The notes: generated by a model not told the origin, from the letters alone. Numbered from the stretch's first letter, positions 1-6,749 are shown. The stretch: 6,751 nucleotides of DNA from Bacteroidales bacterium UBA2559 (GCA_002340405.1 DDLZ01000154.1:19006-25756); one strand, 5' to 3'. A program made the numbers and translations.

Positions 1-465
1 TGCATAAACGCACCCGACGAACCCGCCGTAAACAATGGGTAACTTCCAGTATTTACGGTTGTATATCTGGCCGCCTCCGGGAAAGAGCAGTGCCATCCAT
101 GTGGCCTTTCTGGGGTCAGGTTCCCATGTCTGAACCTTCATCTGAAGCTTTGACACCTCAATACTATCCTTTTCTCTCCATCTTAGCCTATGCGTTTTTT
201 CGTCCTCCATTACGGACGTTACGGTTTCAGGTATTAGAGAATCAGGCAGGAAGGTCAAATCCAGAGTTCTGACAAAATCGAGTTCACTCTGCCATTGTAC
301 CGAATCAGTTAACGTCTGGTAAATGCTGTCAATCCTGACGTGTTTCAGGCTATCCTCTTCGAAAAAATCTGTATGAACTCCGGTCTGCGTGTATGCAGGC
401 AGGACAGACAGAATGGTCATGAATAACAGCAGGAGAACTCCTTTATGTCTTTTTAAAAATCTCAT
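1..465 (-). CDS. DUF5683 family exported/membrane protein, C-terminus cut by window edge
   Basis: The 155 visible codons are read from ATG at 465 down to base 1 with no stop, so the C-terminus is missing. Residues 1-28 look like a signal peptide: basic MRFLKRHKG, a Leu-rich core, then a likely cleavage near LPAYTQ. Residues 30-115 are a charged, presumably extracytoplasmic segment with no motif I know. From about 116 comes the DUF5683 hallmark: DPRKATW, then PGGGQIYN (129-136), then [11 protein letters not shown], entering a hydrophobic stretch. Its function is unknown to me; family members are small envelope proteins found mainly in Bacteroidetes. The start ATG overlaps the parB stop as ATGA (465-462), which argues for translational coupling and confirms the start. 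Family assignment is from remembered motifs. The role is not inferable from this fragment. Confidence 0.88.
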   Translation of the reverse strand, partial: MRFLKRHKGVLLLLFMTILSVLPAYTQTGVHTDFFEEDSLKHVRIDSIYQTLTDSVQWQSELDFVRTLDLTFLPDSLIPETVTSVMEDEKTHRLRWREKDSIEVSKLQMKVQTWEPDPRKATWMALLFPGGGQIYNRKYWKLPIVYGGFVGCVYA

Positions 466-1334
466 TTTCGGATACCGTCAAAAAGCTTTATTATCCTTGT
501 CAGGTCAGATTCATTCTTGAACGGTATGTTTATGCTGCCCTTTCCATTAGTATTGTATTTTAGCTTCACATTGGAGTCGAAATAGCTTGAAAGTTGTTTT
601 TCCAATGGGGCCAATGAGTCTGATATCTTTTTTTTATCGGTTTTTGCGGTTTTCGTATCATCATTGATCTGTTTGACTTTTTTTTCAACCATTCGTACCG
701 AATAACCATGTTGTTTAAGTTCATGGAACAGGTGAAGCTGTTTGACAGGATCATCAATAGCCAACAGGGCACGGGCATGTCCCATATCTATCTCTCTGTT
801 CTTAAGGGCTACCTGTATTTCGGCAGGGAGTTTGAGCAATCTTATGTAGTTGGCTATTGTGGCCCGTTTTTTGCCTATTCTGGCGCTCAACTGTTCCTGT
901 GTCATATTATAGACCTCAATAAGGTGTTGACAGGCGAGAGCGACTTCTATCGAATTCAGGTCTTCGCGCTGTATGTTCTCTATAAGCGCCATCTCCATGA
1001 GATTCTCGTCACTGGCGGTACGGATGTAGGCAGGTATGGTTTTGAGTCCGGCCATGGCAGCAGCGCGAAACCTTCTTTCTCCGGCTATTATCTGGTACTC
1101 TTTATCGCTTTTTTTGCGAAGGGTTACCGGCTGTATGATACCCACTTCGCGGATTGAATCTGCCAGTTCTTCAAGACTCTCCGGATCGAACTCCTTTCTG
1201 GGCTGGTCCTGATTGGGGTAAATTTGTTCAAGCGGCACTTCGCTGATTGACGAAGAGCCTGATGTCCTGACAAGATCGGTGGAAATAAGAGCGTCAAGAC
1301 CGCGTCCTAATGCTGATTTCTTGGTTGTTGTCAT
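462..1334 (-). CDS. parB: ParB chromosome-partitioning protein (CTP-dependent DNA clamp)
   Basis: 290 residues, a normal length for chromosomal ParB. In order: an N-terminal ParA-interacting peptide with LGRGLDALI (about 9-17), whose basic residues stimulate ParA ATPase in homologues; the ParB/Spo0J N-domain with the CTP-binding box GERRFRA (85-91) and ENIQRED (119-125); a helix-turn-helix at about 144-170 that recognises parS, followed by GHARALL (185-191); a Lys-rich linker (about 216-240); and a C-terminal dimerisation segment (about 241-290). In the family, ParB loads at parS, slides as a CTP-gated clamp and is moved by ParA. The ATG overlaps the parA stop by four bases (1334-1331), and its own stop overlaps the next start, so the three genes form one coupled unit. 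All diagnostic motifs are intact. The linker is encoded by two A8 tracts (678-685 and 628-635). I found no parS palindrome in this window. Confidence 0.97.
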   Translation of the reverse strand: MTTTKKSALGRGLDALISTDLVRTSGSSSISEVPLEQIYPNQDQPRKEFDPESLEELADSIREVGIIQPVTLRKKSDKEYQIIAGERRFRAAAMAGLKTIPAYIRTASDENLMEMALIENIQREDLNSIEVALACQHLIEVYNMTQEQLSARIGKKRATIANYIRLLKLPAEIQVALKNREIDMGHARALLAIDDPVKQLHLFHELKQHGYSVRMVEKKVKQINDDTKTAKTDKKKISDSLAPLEKQLSSYFDSNVKLKYNTNGKGSINIPFKNESDLTRIIKLFDGIRK

Positions 1335-2101
1335 TTGTATCCATTCTTTTTCAATACTTCCTGGGCAAGGGCAAGGTAATTTATCGCGCCGCGTGATTCG
1401 GCGTCGTACAAGATAGCAGGAAGACCGTGGCTAGGCGCTTCGCTGAGTTTAACATTTCTGGCTATGATGGTATCGAACACAAGCTCCTGAAAATGTTTCC
1501 TGACCTCTTCTATTATCTGGTTGCTCAGACGCAGACGTGAATCGTACATGGTAAGGAGAAATCCTTCAATGTCAAGTGACGGATTGAGCTTGGTTTTTAT
1601 TATTTTTATTGTATTGAGCAGCTTACTTATTCCTTCTAAAGCGAAATATTCACACTGTACGGGTATGATTACGGAATCGGCTGCGGTAAGTGAGTTGACC
1701 GTTATGAGTCCCAGTGACGGTGAGCAGTCTATAAGTATAAAGTCATAGTCGTCCTTGATTCCCGACAGCATTTTTTTCATTACGGTTTCGCGTGCCTCCA
1801 TATTCATTAACTCCAGTTCGGCACCCACAAGGTCAATATGTGAGGGCATGATGAAAAGGCCGTCAATAGATAATTTAATGATTGCTTCATTCGGGTTTCT
1901 GCCGTTTATCAGACATTCATAGACCGTACAGTCCAGCGTCTTGACATCGACACCCAATCCCGATGATGAATTTGCCTGAGGATCAGCGTCAACGACTAGT
2001 ACTTTCTTTTCAAATATTGCAAGCGAAGCGGCCAGATTTATTGTGGTTGTAGTCTTGCCTACGCCACCTTTCTGATTAGCCAATGCTATAATCTTTCCCA
2101 T
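1331..2101 (-). CDS. parA: ParA/Soj chromosome-partitioning ATPase
   Basis: 256 residues, the usual size of chromosomal (Soj-type) ParA without an N-terminal DNA-binding extension. It shows the deviant Walker A KGGVGKTT (11-18) with the signature first lysine, the A' motif VDADPQAN (37-44), Walker B FILIDCSP (121-128), and the conserved C-terminal block ARNVKLSEAPSHG (214-226) followed by YDAESRGAINYLALAQE. By family knowledge, ATP-bound dimers coat the nucleoid non-specifically and release when ParB stimulates hydrolysis, moving the origin region. It is the first gene of parA-parB-DUF5683. The ATG at 2101 gives a standard MGKIIALANQKGG start, preceded by an A-rich leader with no Shine-Dalgarno sequence. 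A promoter candidate lies at 2121-2153. Nothing in the sequence looks damaged. Confidence 0.97.
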   Translation of the reverse strand: MGKIIALANQKGGVGKTTTTINLAASLAIFEKKVLVVDADPQANSSSGLGVDVKTLDCTVYECLINGRNPNEAIIKLSIDGLFIMPSHIDLVGAELELMNMEARETVMKKMLSGIKDDYDFILIDCSPSLGLITVNSLTAADSVIIPVQCEYFALEGISKLLNTIKIIKTKLNPSLDIEGFLLTMYDSRLRLSNQIIEEVRKHFQELVFDTIIARNVKLSEAPSHGLPAILYDAESRGAINYLALAQEVLKKNGYK

Positions 2102-2120
2102 AAGAATCTATTTTAGCACG

Positions 2121-2153
2121 TAAAGGTAATGGAAAAAAACGGCATTCGGGAAA
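2121..2153 (-). promoter_or_regulatory. Candidate Bacteroidetes-type promoter for parA-parB-DUF5683
   Basis: On the minus strand, TACCTTTA (2128-2121) matches the Bacteroidetes -7 consensus TAnnTTTG except for the final base. TTTC (2153-2150), 21 bases upstream, is a one-mismatch -33 TTTG. Initiation a few bases downstream of the -7 box would leave a leader of roughly 13-17 bases before the parA ATG at 2101. The region is only 86 bases long and must also serve lpxB, which restricts where a promoter can be. This is a consensus match by eye; no transcription start is known. Confidence 0.4.
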
Positions 2154-2160
2154 ATTATAG

Positions 2161-2168
2161 TAATTTTG
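2161..2168 (+). promoter_or_regulatory. Candidate -7 element for lpxB
   Basis: TAATTTTG matches TAnnTTTG exactly and ends 19 bases before the lpxB ATG, so the leader would be very short. No TTTG is found at the expected -33 distance (around 2137-2142 the sequence is A- and G-rich), which weakens the call. A second, imperfect candidate is TATAATTG at 2175-2182, but it would leave almost no leader. The site sits just outside the parA -33 element, so the two promoters would be back to back. Confidence 0.3.
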
Positions 2169-2187
2169 ACATTGTATAATTGACGTT

Positions 2188-3351
2188 ATGAAATACTATA
2201 TTGTCGTCGGCGAGGCATCGGGTGATCTGCATGCCTCCAACCTGATGAAATCGATACTGAAAAGAGATCCCGATGCCGATTTCCGCTATTTCGGAGGAGA
2301 CAAGATGGCGGCGGTGGGAGGTACTTTGGTAAAACATTACAGAGAACTTGCCTATATGGGATTCTGGCCGGTAATAATGCATCTGGGGACCATATTGAGT
2401 GGGGCAAAACTCTGTTTTAAAGATCTCTCCCGATGGGCCCCCGATGTTATCATACTCGTTGACTATGCAGGGTTTAACCTCTCGTTGGCAAAGAAGATCC
2501 GCAAAAGTCTCAGCATACCGGTATGGTACTATATTTCCCCTAAGATATGGGCCTGGAAAGGGTATAGGATAAGGAATATCCGCCGTGACGTGGATGAACT
2601 TTTCTCGATTCTTCCCTTCGAAGTCGATTATTTTAAAAGTCATAACTATCAGGTATGGTATGTAGGCAACCCGACTCTGGATGAGGTGACTGCCTACCGT
2701 CAGAAGCATGCCGGAGAGCGTCTGTTTGAAGATGACGGACGCAGGATAGTGGCGCTTCTGGCAGGAAGCCGCCGTCAGGAGATAAAACGCAATCTGCCTG
2801 TAATGCTCAATGCTCTGAAGGGGATTGCCGGTATCCGTCCGGTGCTTGCATGTGCCCCCGGCATATCTCCGGATTTTTATGACAAAGTATTGAAAGAAAA
2901 TGATATAGAGCGGGTTTACGGGAATACTTACGGTCTGCTTGATTGTGCCTATACCGCTTTGGTAACTTCCGGAACAGCTACGCTTGAGACCGGACTCTTC
3001 GGGGTTCCGCAGGTGGTTTGCTACGAAATGCCGTTTAAGGCTCTAGCCGGTCTGATACGCTCTTTGTTTCTTAAGGTCAGGTGGGTGTCACTTGTCAATC
3101 TTATTAGCGGAAACGAGGTGGTTCCTGAACTGGTAGCCAACAAAATGAGTGTCAAGAGTGTCAGAGAAAACTTAATTCCGCTTTTGTCCGATACGCCTCA
3201 GCGCCGTGCACAGCTTGAAGGTTATGCCAAGATGAAAAATATTCTGGGACCGGCGGGGGCATCGGACCATGCAGCTGACCGGATGATGAAGCTGTTAAAG
3301 GAATATTGTGATAGCCGAAAACCAGACAGTCACTGCGGGAATAGCCAATAG
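2188..3351 (+). CDS. lpxB: Lipid-A-disaccharide synthase LpxB
   Basis: 387 residues, typical length. LpxB is a GT-B glycosyltransferase (GT19) at the inner membrane that joins UDP-2,3-diacylglucosamine and lipid X to form the lipid A disaccharide 1-phosphate. Visible motifs: GEASGDLH (8-15), LAYMGF (54-59), DYAGFN (92-97, where many homologues read DxPxFN), YYISPKIWAWK (114-124), LPFE (143-146), YVGNP (158-162), the nucleotide-site block LAGSRRQEI (191-199, LPGSR in proteobacteria), SGTATLE (261-267) and SLVNLI (301-306). The ATG at 2188 places the GEASGDLH motif at residue 8, as expected. It is the only plus-strand gene here, diverging from parA and converging on cdsA. Residues 370-387 are a polar tail encoded entirely inside the antisense of cdsA. 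In Bacteroides, as I remember it, surE usually lies just upstream of lpxB; here it is absent from that position. Confidence 0.96.
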   Translation: MKYYIVVGEASGDLHASNLMKSILKRDPDADFRYFGGDKMAAVGGTLVKHYRELAYMGFWPVIMHLGTILSGAKLCFKDLSRWAPDVIILVDYAGFNLSLAKKIRKSLSIPVWYYISPKIWAWKGYRIRNIRRDVDELFSILPFEVDYFKSHNYQVWYVGNPTLDEVTAYRQKHAGERLFEDDGRRIVALLAGSRRQEIKRNLPVMLNALKGIAGIRPVLACAPGISPDFYDKVLKENDIERVYGNTYGLLDCAYTALVTSGTATLETGLFGVPQVVCYEMPFKALAGLIRSLFLKVRWVSLVNLISGNEVVPELVANKMSVKSVRENLIPLLSDTPQRRAQLEGYAKMKNILGPAGASDHAADRMMKLLKEYCDSRKPDSHCGNSQ

Positions 3352-4152
3352 TGCGCTGTCAAAACGGTCTAACATTCCTCCGTGTCCCGGAAGAATGTGG
3401 CCTGAGTCCTTGATTCCCATCTCCCTTTTCAAAAGGGATTCAAAGAGATCGCCCCAAGTACCGAACAGAACTGTAATAAAGGCCATCCCAAGCCAGACCC
3501 ATATTGGCTGATGGTTGTATAAGTGGGGCAGGAACCGATAGAGCAGAATGGTCGCTGCTATTGTGAGTAGTGCTCCTCCTGTAGAACCTTCCCATGTTTT
3601 TTTTGGCGAAATCCTTTCAAATAGTTTATGTCTGCCTATTGTGCAGCCTATGCAGTATGCGCCTACATCATTGCACCACAGGAAGATAAAGAGTGTCAAA
3701 GGTATTGTTGCCGAATATGTTCCGGGGGCGGATGAGAATCTATAGGCCAAAACCGACAGCAGCGCATATGGCAGAGCTATGTAGAGAATCGGAAAGAGTG
3801 TGTAGGCTATATCTGCCATAGGACTGGGGCGTTTCATATAAATTTCCCTTACGAATACTATTATCAATGAAAGTATGAAAGAAGAGAACCATAGCAGTGA
3901 ACCTTTTCCTGCGGCTGTATATGCTATGGCACCATAAAACAGCAGCACCGTCACTGCCGACCATATAGGACTTGCGTTGCACTTTTTGTACCTGTTGGAC
4001 AGTCCTGTGAATTCAACGGTTGCCAACAGAGTGCACAGGGCGAAGAGTCCTGTGAACCACACTTTGCCTTTCAGTATGCAGAACAGTATAACTGAGGCAA
4101 AAAGGAGAGCCGTTATTGTTCTTTTCAGAAAATCCACTCCGGAATAATGCAA
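3295..4152 (-). CDS. cdsA: Phosphatidate cytidylyltransferase CdsA
   Basis: 285 residues, an integral membrane enzyme that converts phosphatidic acid and CTP to CDP-diacylglycerol, the precursor of the membrane phospholipids. About seven or eight hydrophobic helices are visible. The CDS-family signature is complete near the C-terminus: SLLKREMGIKDSGHILPGHG continuing into GMLDRFD, with the KR, KD, HGG and DRFD residues that bind Mg2+ and CTP. The upstream NDVGAYCIG and ISPKKTWEGSTGG blocks (from about residue 161) are also intact. Translation starts without ATG. TTG at 4152 lies 3 bases past the ftsH stop. GTG at 4137 would give MDFLKRTITALLF, which resembles the family N-terminus and is an equally good choice. 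No in-frame ATG occurs until far inside the protein. It is the last gene of rsfS-ftsH-cdsA, and its final 18 codons and stop overlap lpxB on the other strand. Confidence 0.95.
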   Translation of the reverse strand: MHYSGVDFLKRTITALLFASVILFCILKGKVWFTGLFALCTLLATVEFTGLSNRYKKCNASPIWSAVTVLLFYGAIAYTAAGKGSLLWFSSFILSLIIVFVREIYMKRPSPMADIAYTLFPILYIALPYALLSVLAYRFSSAPGTYSATIPLTLFIFLWCNDVGAYCIGCTIGRHKLFERISPKKTWEGSTGGALLTIAATILLYRFLPHLYNHQPIWVWLGMAFITVLFGTWGDLFESLLKREMGIKDSGHILPGHGGMLDRFDSALLAIPAVTVWFSAITIFL

Positions 4153-4155
4153 GAT

Positions 4156-6135
4156 TTAAGGTTCAATTTTATCCCTGTTCTCAATCACTCGTTTCGAGTC
4201 GGTCTGTTCATCTGTATTCAGAATCTCCTCACTGCGTGATGTCCATGGGCGTTTTCCAAAAATTTTCTCCACATCCTCGGCATAGATAACCTCGCGTTCA
4301 ATCAGAAGCTGTGTAAGCCGGCTGTGGCCTTCACGCTGCTCGAGCAGGATCTGTTTACCCCGTTCATACTGCTGAGCAATCATTTTCTTGACCTCCTGGT
4401 CAATCAGTTCGGCAGTCTTGTCACTGTAGGGTTTCTGAAAGGCATACTCGTCGGTAGCGCTGTAGTAGCAGAGGTTGGGCAGGCTGTCGCTCATTCCGGC
4501 ATAGGCAATCATTCCGTAGGCCTGTTTGGTTACGCGCTCCAGATCATTTATGGCGCCGGTTGAGATTTGACCTATGAACAACTCTTCGGCGGCCCGTCCT
4601 CCAAGTGTGGCACAGATTTCGTCAAGCATCTGCTCTTTGGTGGTAATCTGACGCTCCTCGGGCAGATACCATGCTGCTCCCAGTGCACGTCCACGGGGAA
4701 CTATCGTAGCTTTTATAAGTGGATTGGCATGTTCAAGGAACCACGAAAGTGTAGCGTGACCGGCCTCGTGCAGAGCAATGGCATGCTTCTCTGCTGCCGT
4801 CAGCACTTTGCTCTTCTTCTCCAGTCCGCCCACAATCCTGTCCAAAGCGGCCAGAAAATCATCCCTTTCAACCTTTTTCTTGTCATGGCGGGCAGCAATA
4901 AGTGCAGCCTCGTTACAGACGTTGGCGATATCGGCTCCTGAGAATCCCGGTGTCTGACGGGCAAGCAGATCCACATCTACATCCTTGCTGAGTTTGATGT
5001 TTCTCAGATGTACTCCAAAGACGGCTTTCCTTTCATTGAGGTCGGGCAGATCGAGAACTATCTGTCGGTCAAAACGGCCTGCACGAAGCAGAGCCTTGTC
5101 AAGAATATCTACACGGTTAGTGGCGGCCAGTATTATTACACCGCTGTTAGTGCCAAAACCGTCCATTTCGGTGAGCAGTTGGTTCAGGGTATTTTCCCTT
5201 TCGTCATTTCCTCCCATTGCAGGATTCCTGCCACGAGCACGGCCTACTGCATCAATTTCATCAATGAAGATGATACAGGGTGCCTTCTCTTTGGCCTGAC
5301 GGAACAGATCACGTACGCGCGAAGCACCTACGCCTACGAACATCTCCACGAAGTCCGAACCGGAGAGTGAAAAGAACGGTACATCGGCCTCACCGGCTAC
5401 GGCTTTAGCAAGCAGTGTCTTTCCGGTTCCCGGAGGACCTACCAAAAGTGCTCCCTTAGGTATCTTACCTCCCAAATCGGTATATTTTTTAGGGTTCTTC
5501 AGGAATTCGACAATCTCTCCGACTTCGGTTTTGGCTTCAGCCTGTCCGGCTACATCTTTGAAAGTCACACGGTTGGCCTGTCCTTTCTCATATATTTTAG
5601 CTTTGGATTTGCCGACACTTGCTCCGCCTCCTGCTCCGCCTCCTGCTCCGCCACTCAGGCGTCTTGACATTACGACCCATAGCACTATAAGGAGTATGAA
5701 TGGGAATAAGCCCATAATGATATCGCCAAAAGTATGTGACTTTGGCACAAAATCATAATCGCCGGTAAAAGTACCGTTTTCTTTTGACTCTTTAATGAAG
5801 TTTTCCAGGTTTTCAATTGAACCGACTCCCACCGTGAGCATAGGACGGGAGAGGGGCTGCAAGGCTACGTCGGGGAAGATGTACTTTGCCGAATCCGGAA
5901 TAATGAACACCTCCATATTACCAAGATTGGTATATACTTTGATACTGCTCACGTAACCTTTCTCCATATAATTTTCAAAATCGGAATATGAAGCCTTACC
6001 GGTAAGACCTGAGTTACCATCTTTGAGTAGAATATAACCTAATACAATAAAAAGGGTCAGATATAACCAGGATTGGATTTTAAACCCGGTGCCCTCTTTT
6101 TTGTCTTTATTATTATTTTTTTTGTTGTCTGCCAT
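4156..6135 (-). CDS. ftsH: FtsH ATP-dependent membrane zinc metalloprotease
   Basis: 659 residues. It forms a membrane-anchored hexamer that extracts and degrades membrane and short-lived cytosolic proteins. Order: a Lys/Asn-rich cytosolic N-terminus (1-19), TM1 (about 22-38), a small extracytoplasmic domain (about 40-137), TM2 (about 138-157), a glycine-rich linker (161-175), then the AAA+ module with Walker A GPPGTGKT (233-240), the pore loop FVGVG (266-270), Walker B IIFIDEID (288-295), and the second region of homology [19 protein letters not shown] (340-358) with its arginine fingers. The M41 peptidase follows with HEAGH (456-460) and the probable third zinc ligand D531 in STGAINDLE. All catalytic residues are present. 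The last 30 residues are a polar, probably disordered tail. It lies 45 bases after rsfS and 3 bases before cdsA, so it is very likely co-transcribed. Start ATG at 6135 gives a normal N-terminus. In E. coli FtsH degrades LpxC; whether it does so here is unknown. Confidence 0.98.
   Translation of the reverse strand: MADNKKNNNKDKKEGTGFKIQSWLYLTLFIVLGYILLKDGNSGLTGKASYSDFENYMEKGYVSSIKVYTNLGNMEVFIIPDSAKYIFPDVALQPLSRPMLTVGVGSIENLENFIKESKENGTFTGDYDFVPKSHTFGDIIMGLFPFILLIVLWVVMSRRLSGGAGGGAGGGASVGKSKAKIYEKGQANRVTFKDVAGQAEAKTEVGEIVEFLKNPKKYTDLGGKIPKGALLVGPPGTGKTLLAKAVAGEADVPFFSLSGSDFVEMFVGVGASRVRDLFRQAKEKAPCIIFIDEIDAVGRARGRNPAMGGNDERENTLNQLLTEMDGFGTNSGVIILAATNRVDILDKALLRAGRFDRQIVLDLPDLNERKAVFGVHLRNIKLSKDVDVDLLARQTPGFSGADIANVCNEAALIAARHDKKKVERDDFLAALDRIVGGLEKKSKVLTAAEKHAIALHEAGHATLSWFLEHANPLIKATIVPRGRALGAAWYLPEERQITTKEQMLDEICATLGGRAAEELFIGQISTGAINDLERVTKQAYGMIAYAGMSDSLPNLCYYSATDEYAFQKPYSDKTAELIDQEVKKMIAQQYERGKQILLEQREGHSRLTQLLIEREVIYAEDVEKIFGKRPWTSRSEEILNTDEQTDSKRVIENRDKIEP
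5621..5653 (-). repeat. 12-bp tandem repeat inside ftsH (glycine-rich linker)
   Basis: The plus-strand unit GCTCCGCCTCCT occurs twice in perfect tandem (5621-5632, 5633-5644), followed by a nine-base partial copy. In ftsH it encodes Gly-Gly-Gly-Ala units, giving [13 protein letters not shown] at about residues 161-173, between TM2 and the AAA+ domain. The unit is a multiple of three, so copy-number change would lengthen or shorten the linker by four residues without breaking the frame. Glycine-rich linkers at this position are known in FtsH proteins; the near-perfect DNA repetition points to recent slippage-type expansion. Confidence 0.85.
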
Positions 6136-6180
6136 ATAGATTTTATCAGAAAGTTATGTCAAGGTTTCAGTCAATTTTAT

Positions 6181-6546
6181 TTATACTATGTTAGGTATCT
6201 CTTCAAGCAGAGCGTCGGCCCACAGATGTTCCAGATCATAGAACTTGCGGAGTTCAGGGATGAATATGTGTACCATAACGTCACCATAATCCATAGCAAT
6301 CCAGTGTGCGTATCGGGTGCCCTCGGTAAAATAGGGTTTGCGGTTCTCTTTGATTTTCACGGTTTCCCGTACCGAATCAAGGATTGCAACAGTCTGATTG
6401 GGTGTCCCGCCCTCACATATTACGAAATAATGACATACGGCATCCTCTAAACCTGTAAGATCAACCACAGTAATGCTTTCGCCTTTCTTTTCCTGAATAC
6501 CTTCAATGATACTGTTTATAATGCTCTCTCTCTCTTTCTTTGCCAT
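6181..6546 (-). CDS. rsfS: Ribosomal silencing factor RsfS (YbeB/DUF143 family)
   Basis: 121 residues, a typical single-domain RsfS. By family knowledge it binds ribosomal protein uL14 (L14) on the large subunit and blocks subunit joining, lowering translation in stationary phase or starvation. Diagnostic blocks are VVDLTGLEDAVCHYFVICEG (27-46), the QTVAILDSV helix (51-59), WIAMDYGDVMVHIFIPELR (82-100), and FYDLEHLWADA (102-112). The aromatic, Gly-Asp and Leu-Glu-x-Leu-Trp positions expected in the family are all there. CHYFVICEG replaces the more common SYFVI-SG, a minor variation. The ATG at 6546 gives a start like other family members. It heads the rsfS-ftsH-cdsA run, with the ftsH ATG 45 bases after its stop and its own promoter candidate at 6585-6592. 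The 45-base gap holds no convincing terminator or promoter. Confidence 0.95.
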   Translation of the reverse strand: MAKKERESIINSIIEGIQEKKGESITVVDLTGLEDAVCHYFVICEGGTPNQTVAILDSVRETVKIKENRKPYFTEGTRYAHWIAMDYGDVMVHIFIPELRKFYDLEHLWADALLEEIPNIV

Positions 6547-6584
6547 TGGCCGGTTATTGTTAGTAAATTCGAATTCACAGATTG

Positions 6585-6592
6585 CAAAAGTA
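6585..6592 (-). promoter_or_regulatory. -7 promoter element for rsfS-ftsH-cdsA
   Basis: On the minus strand TACTTTTG (6592-6585) is an exact match to the Bacteroidetes -7 consensus TAnnTTTG. Initiation a few bases downstream would give a leader of about 30 bases before the rsfS ATG at 6546, ending in the A/T-rich stretch TTTACTAACAATAACC with no Shine-Dalgarno sequence, as is usual in this phylum. The expected -33 position falls in the inverted repeat at 6601-6616 and reads TTAC rather than TTTG, so the -33 half is weak. Confidence 0.55.
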
Positions 6593-6600
6593 GTGAAAAA

Positions 6601-6616
6601 CTTACAAGTATGTAAG
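6601..6616. repeat. Perfect inverted repeat over the rsfS promoter, operator-like
   Basis: CTTACAAGTATGTAAG has perfect 6-base arms (6601-6606 and 6611-6616) around a 4-base centre. It starts eight bases upstream of the TACTTTTG -7 element and covers the spacer and the expected -33 position. That position suits a repressor or an activator replacing a weak -33 box. As RNA it would be a weak A/U-rich hairpin without a following U-tract in the right place, so a terminator is unlikely. No regulator can be named. Confidence 0.45.
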
Positions 6617-6641
6617 ATTCCGTTTTTAAATTGTTAAAGAG

Positions 6642-6749
6642 TCAAATCTTTTTAAATACACCATGTTCTGTAAGTCTGTATGTAATGGAGGTCCGATATC
6701 GGATATTCCGATAGTGTGGACTCTCGTTTTCCGATACTGTTTCAAAAAG
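6642..6749 (-). other. Possible 3' end of an upstream minus-strand gene, unrecognised
   Basis: A minus-strand frame is open from the right edge to TGA at 6644-6642, giving 35 residues that end in ITYRLTEHGVFKKI. The composition is protein-like and the stop would leave 95 bases for the rsfS promoter, a sensible spacing. However, a second minus frame is open to TAA at 6628-6626 and the plus strand is open from ATG at 6663 to the edge, so an open frame of this length is not strong evidence. I do not recognise a family in any of the three. The rest of 6547-6751 is the rsfS promoter region. Confidence 0.25.
6692..6736. repeat. Cluster of TCCGATA heptamers with a 12-bp perfect palindrome
   Basis: TCCGATA occurs three times in the same orientation at 6692-6698, 6707-6713 and 6730-6736. 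The first copy is also half of a perfect palindrome, TCCGATATCGGA (6692-6703). The palindrome's right end forms a second dyad with the next copy, CGGA-TAT-TCCG (6700-6710). The spacings are 15 and 23 bases, not a single helical period. It could be an operator array for a gene beyond the right edge or for rsfS, or chance within coding sequence if the edge frame is real. Confidence 0.5.

Noticed and set aside
90..272. 60-codon plus-strand open frame at the left end
   Set aside because: It is antisense to the DUF5683 gene, whose signal peptide and PGGGQIYN block are clearly coding.
341..347. TGTTTCA half-site resembling parS
   Set aside because: Only one half-site is present, it lies inside the DUF5683 gene, and the other arm is absent.
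566..778. Programmed frameshift product from parB using the overlapping 70-codon minus frame
   Set aside because: That frame is +1 relative to parB, whereas the A-AAA-AAG heptamer would favour -1, and there is no clear stimulatory structure.
708..1157. 149-codon plus-strand open frame opposite parB
   Set aside because: It lies wholly antisense to a ParB with all family motifs intact and shows no recognisable domain.
2111..2128. CACGT core upstream of parA as a parS site
   Set aside because: Only about 9 of 16 positions match the parS consensus and the flanks are not palindromic.
2155..2709. 184-codon minus-strand open frame opposite lpxB
   Set aside because: It is antisense to a full LpxB with intact catalytic motifs and has no recognisable family features.
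6136..6180. Internal promoter for ftsH (TAACTTTC and TTGACA on the minus strand)
   Set aside because: Neither has a properly spaced partner element, and the 45-base gap fits simple co-transcription with rsfS.
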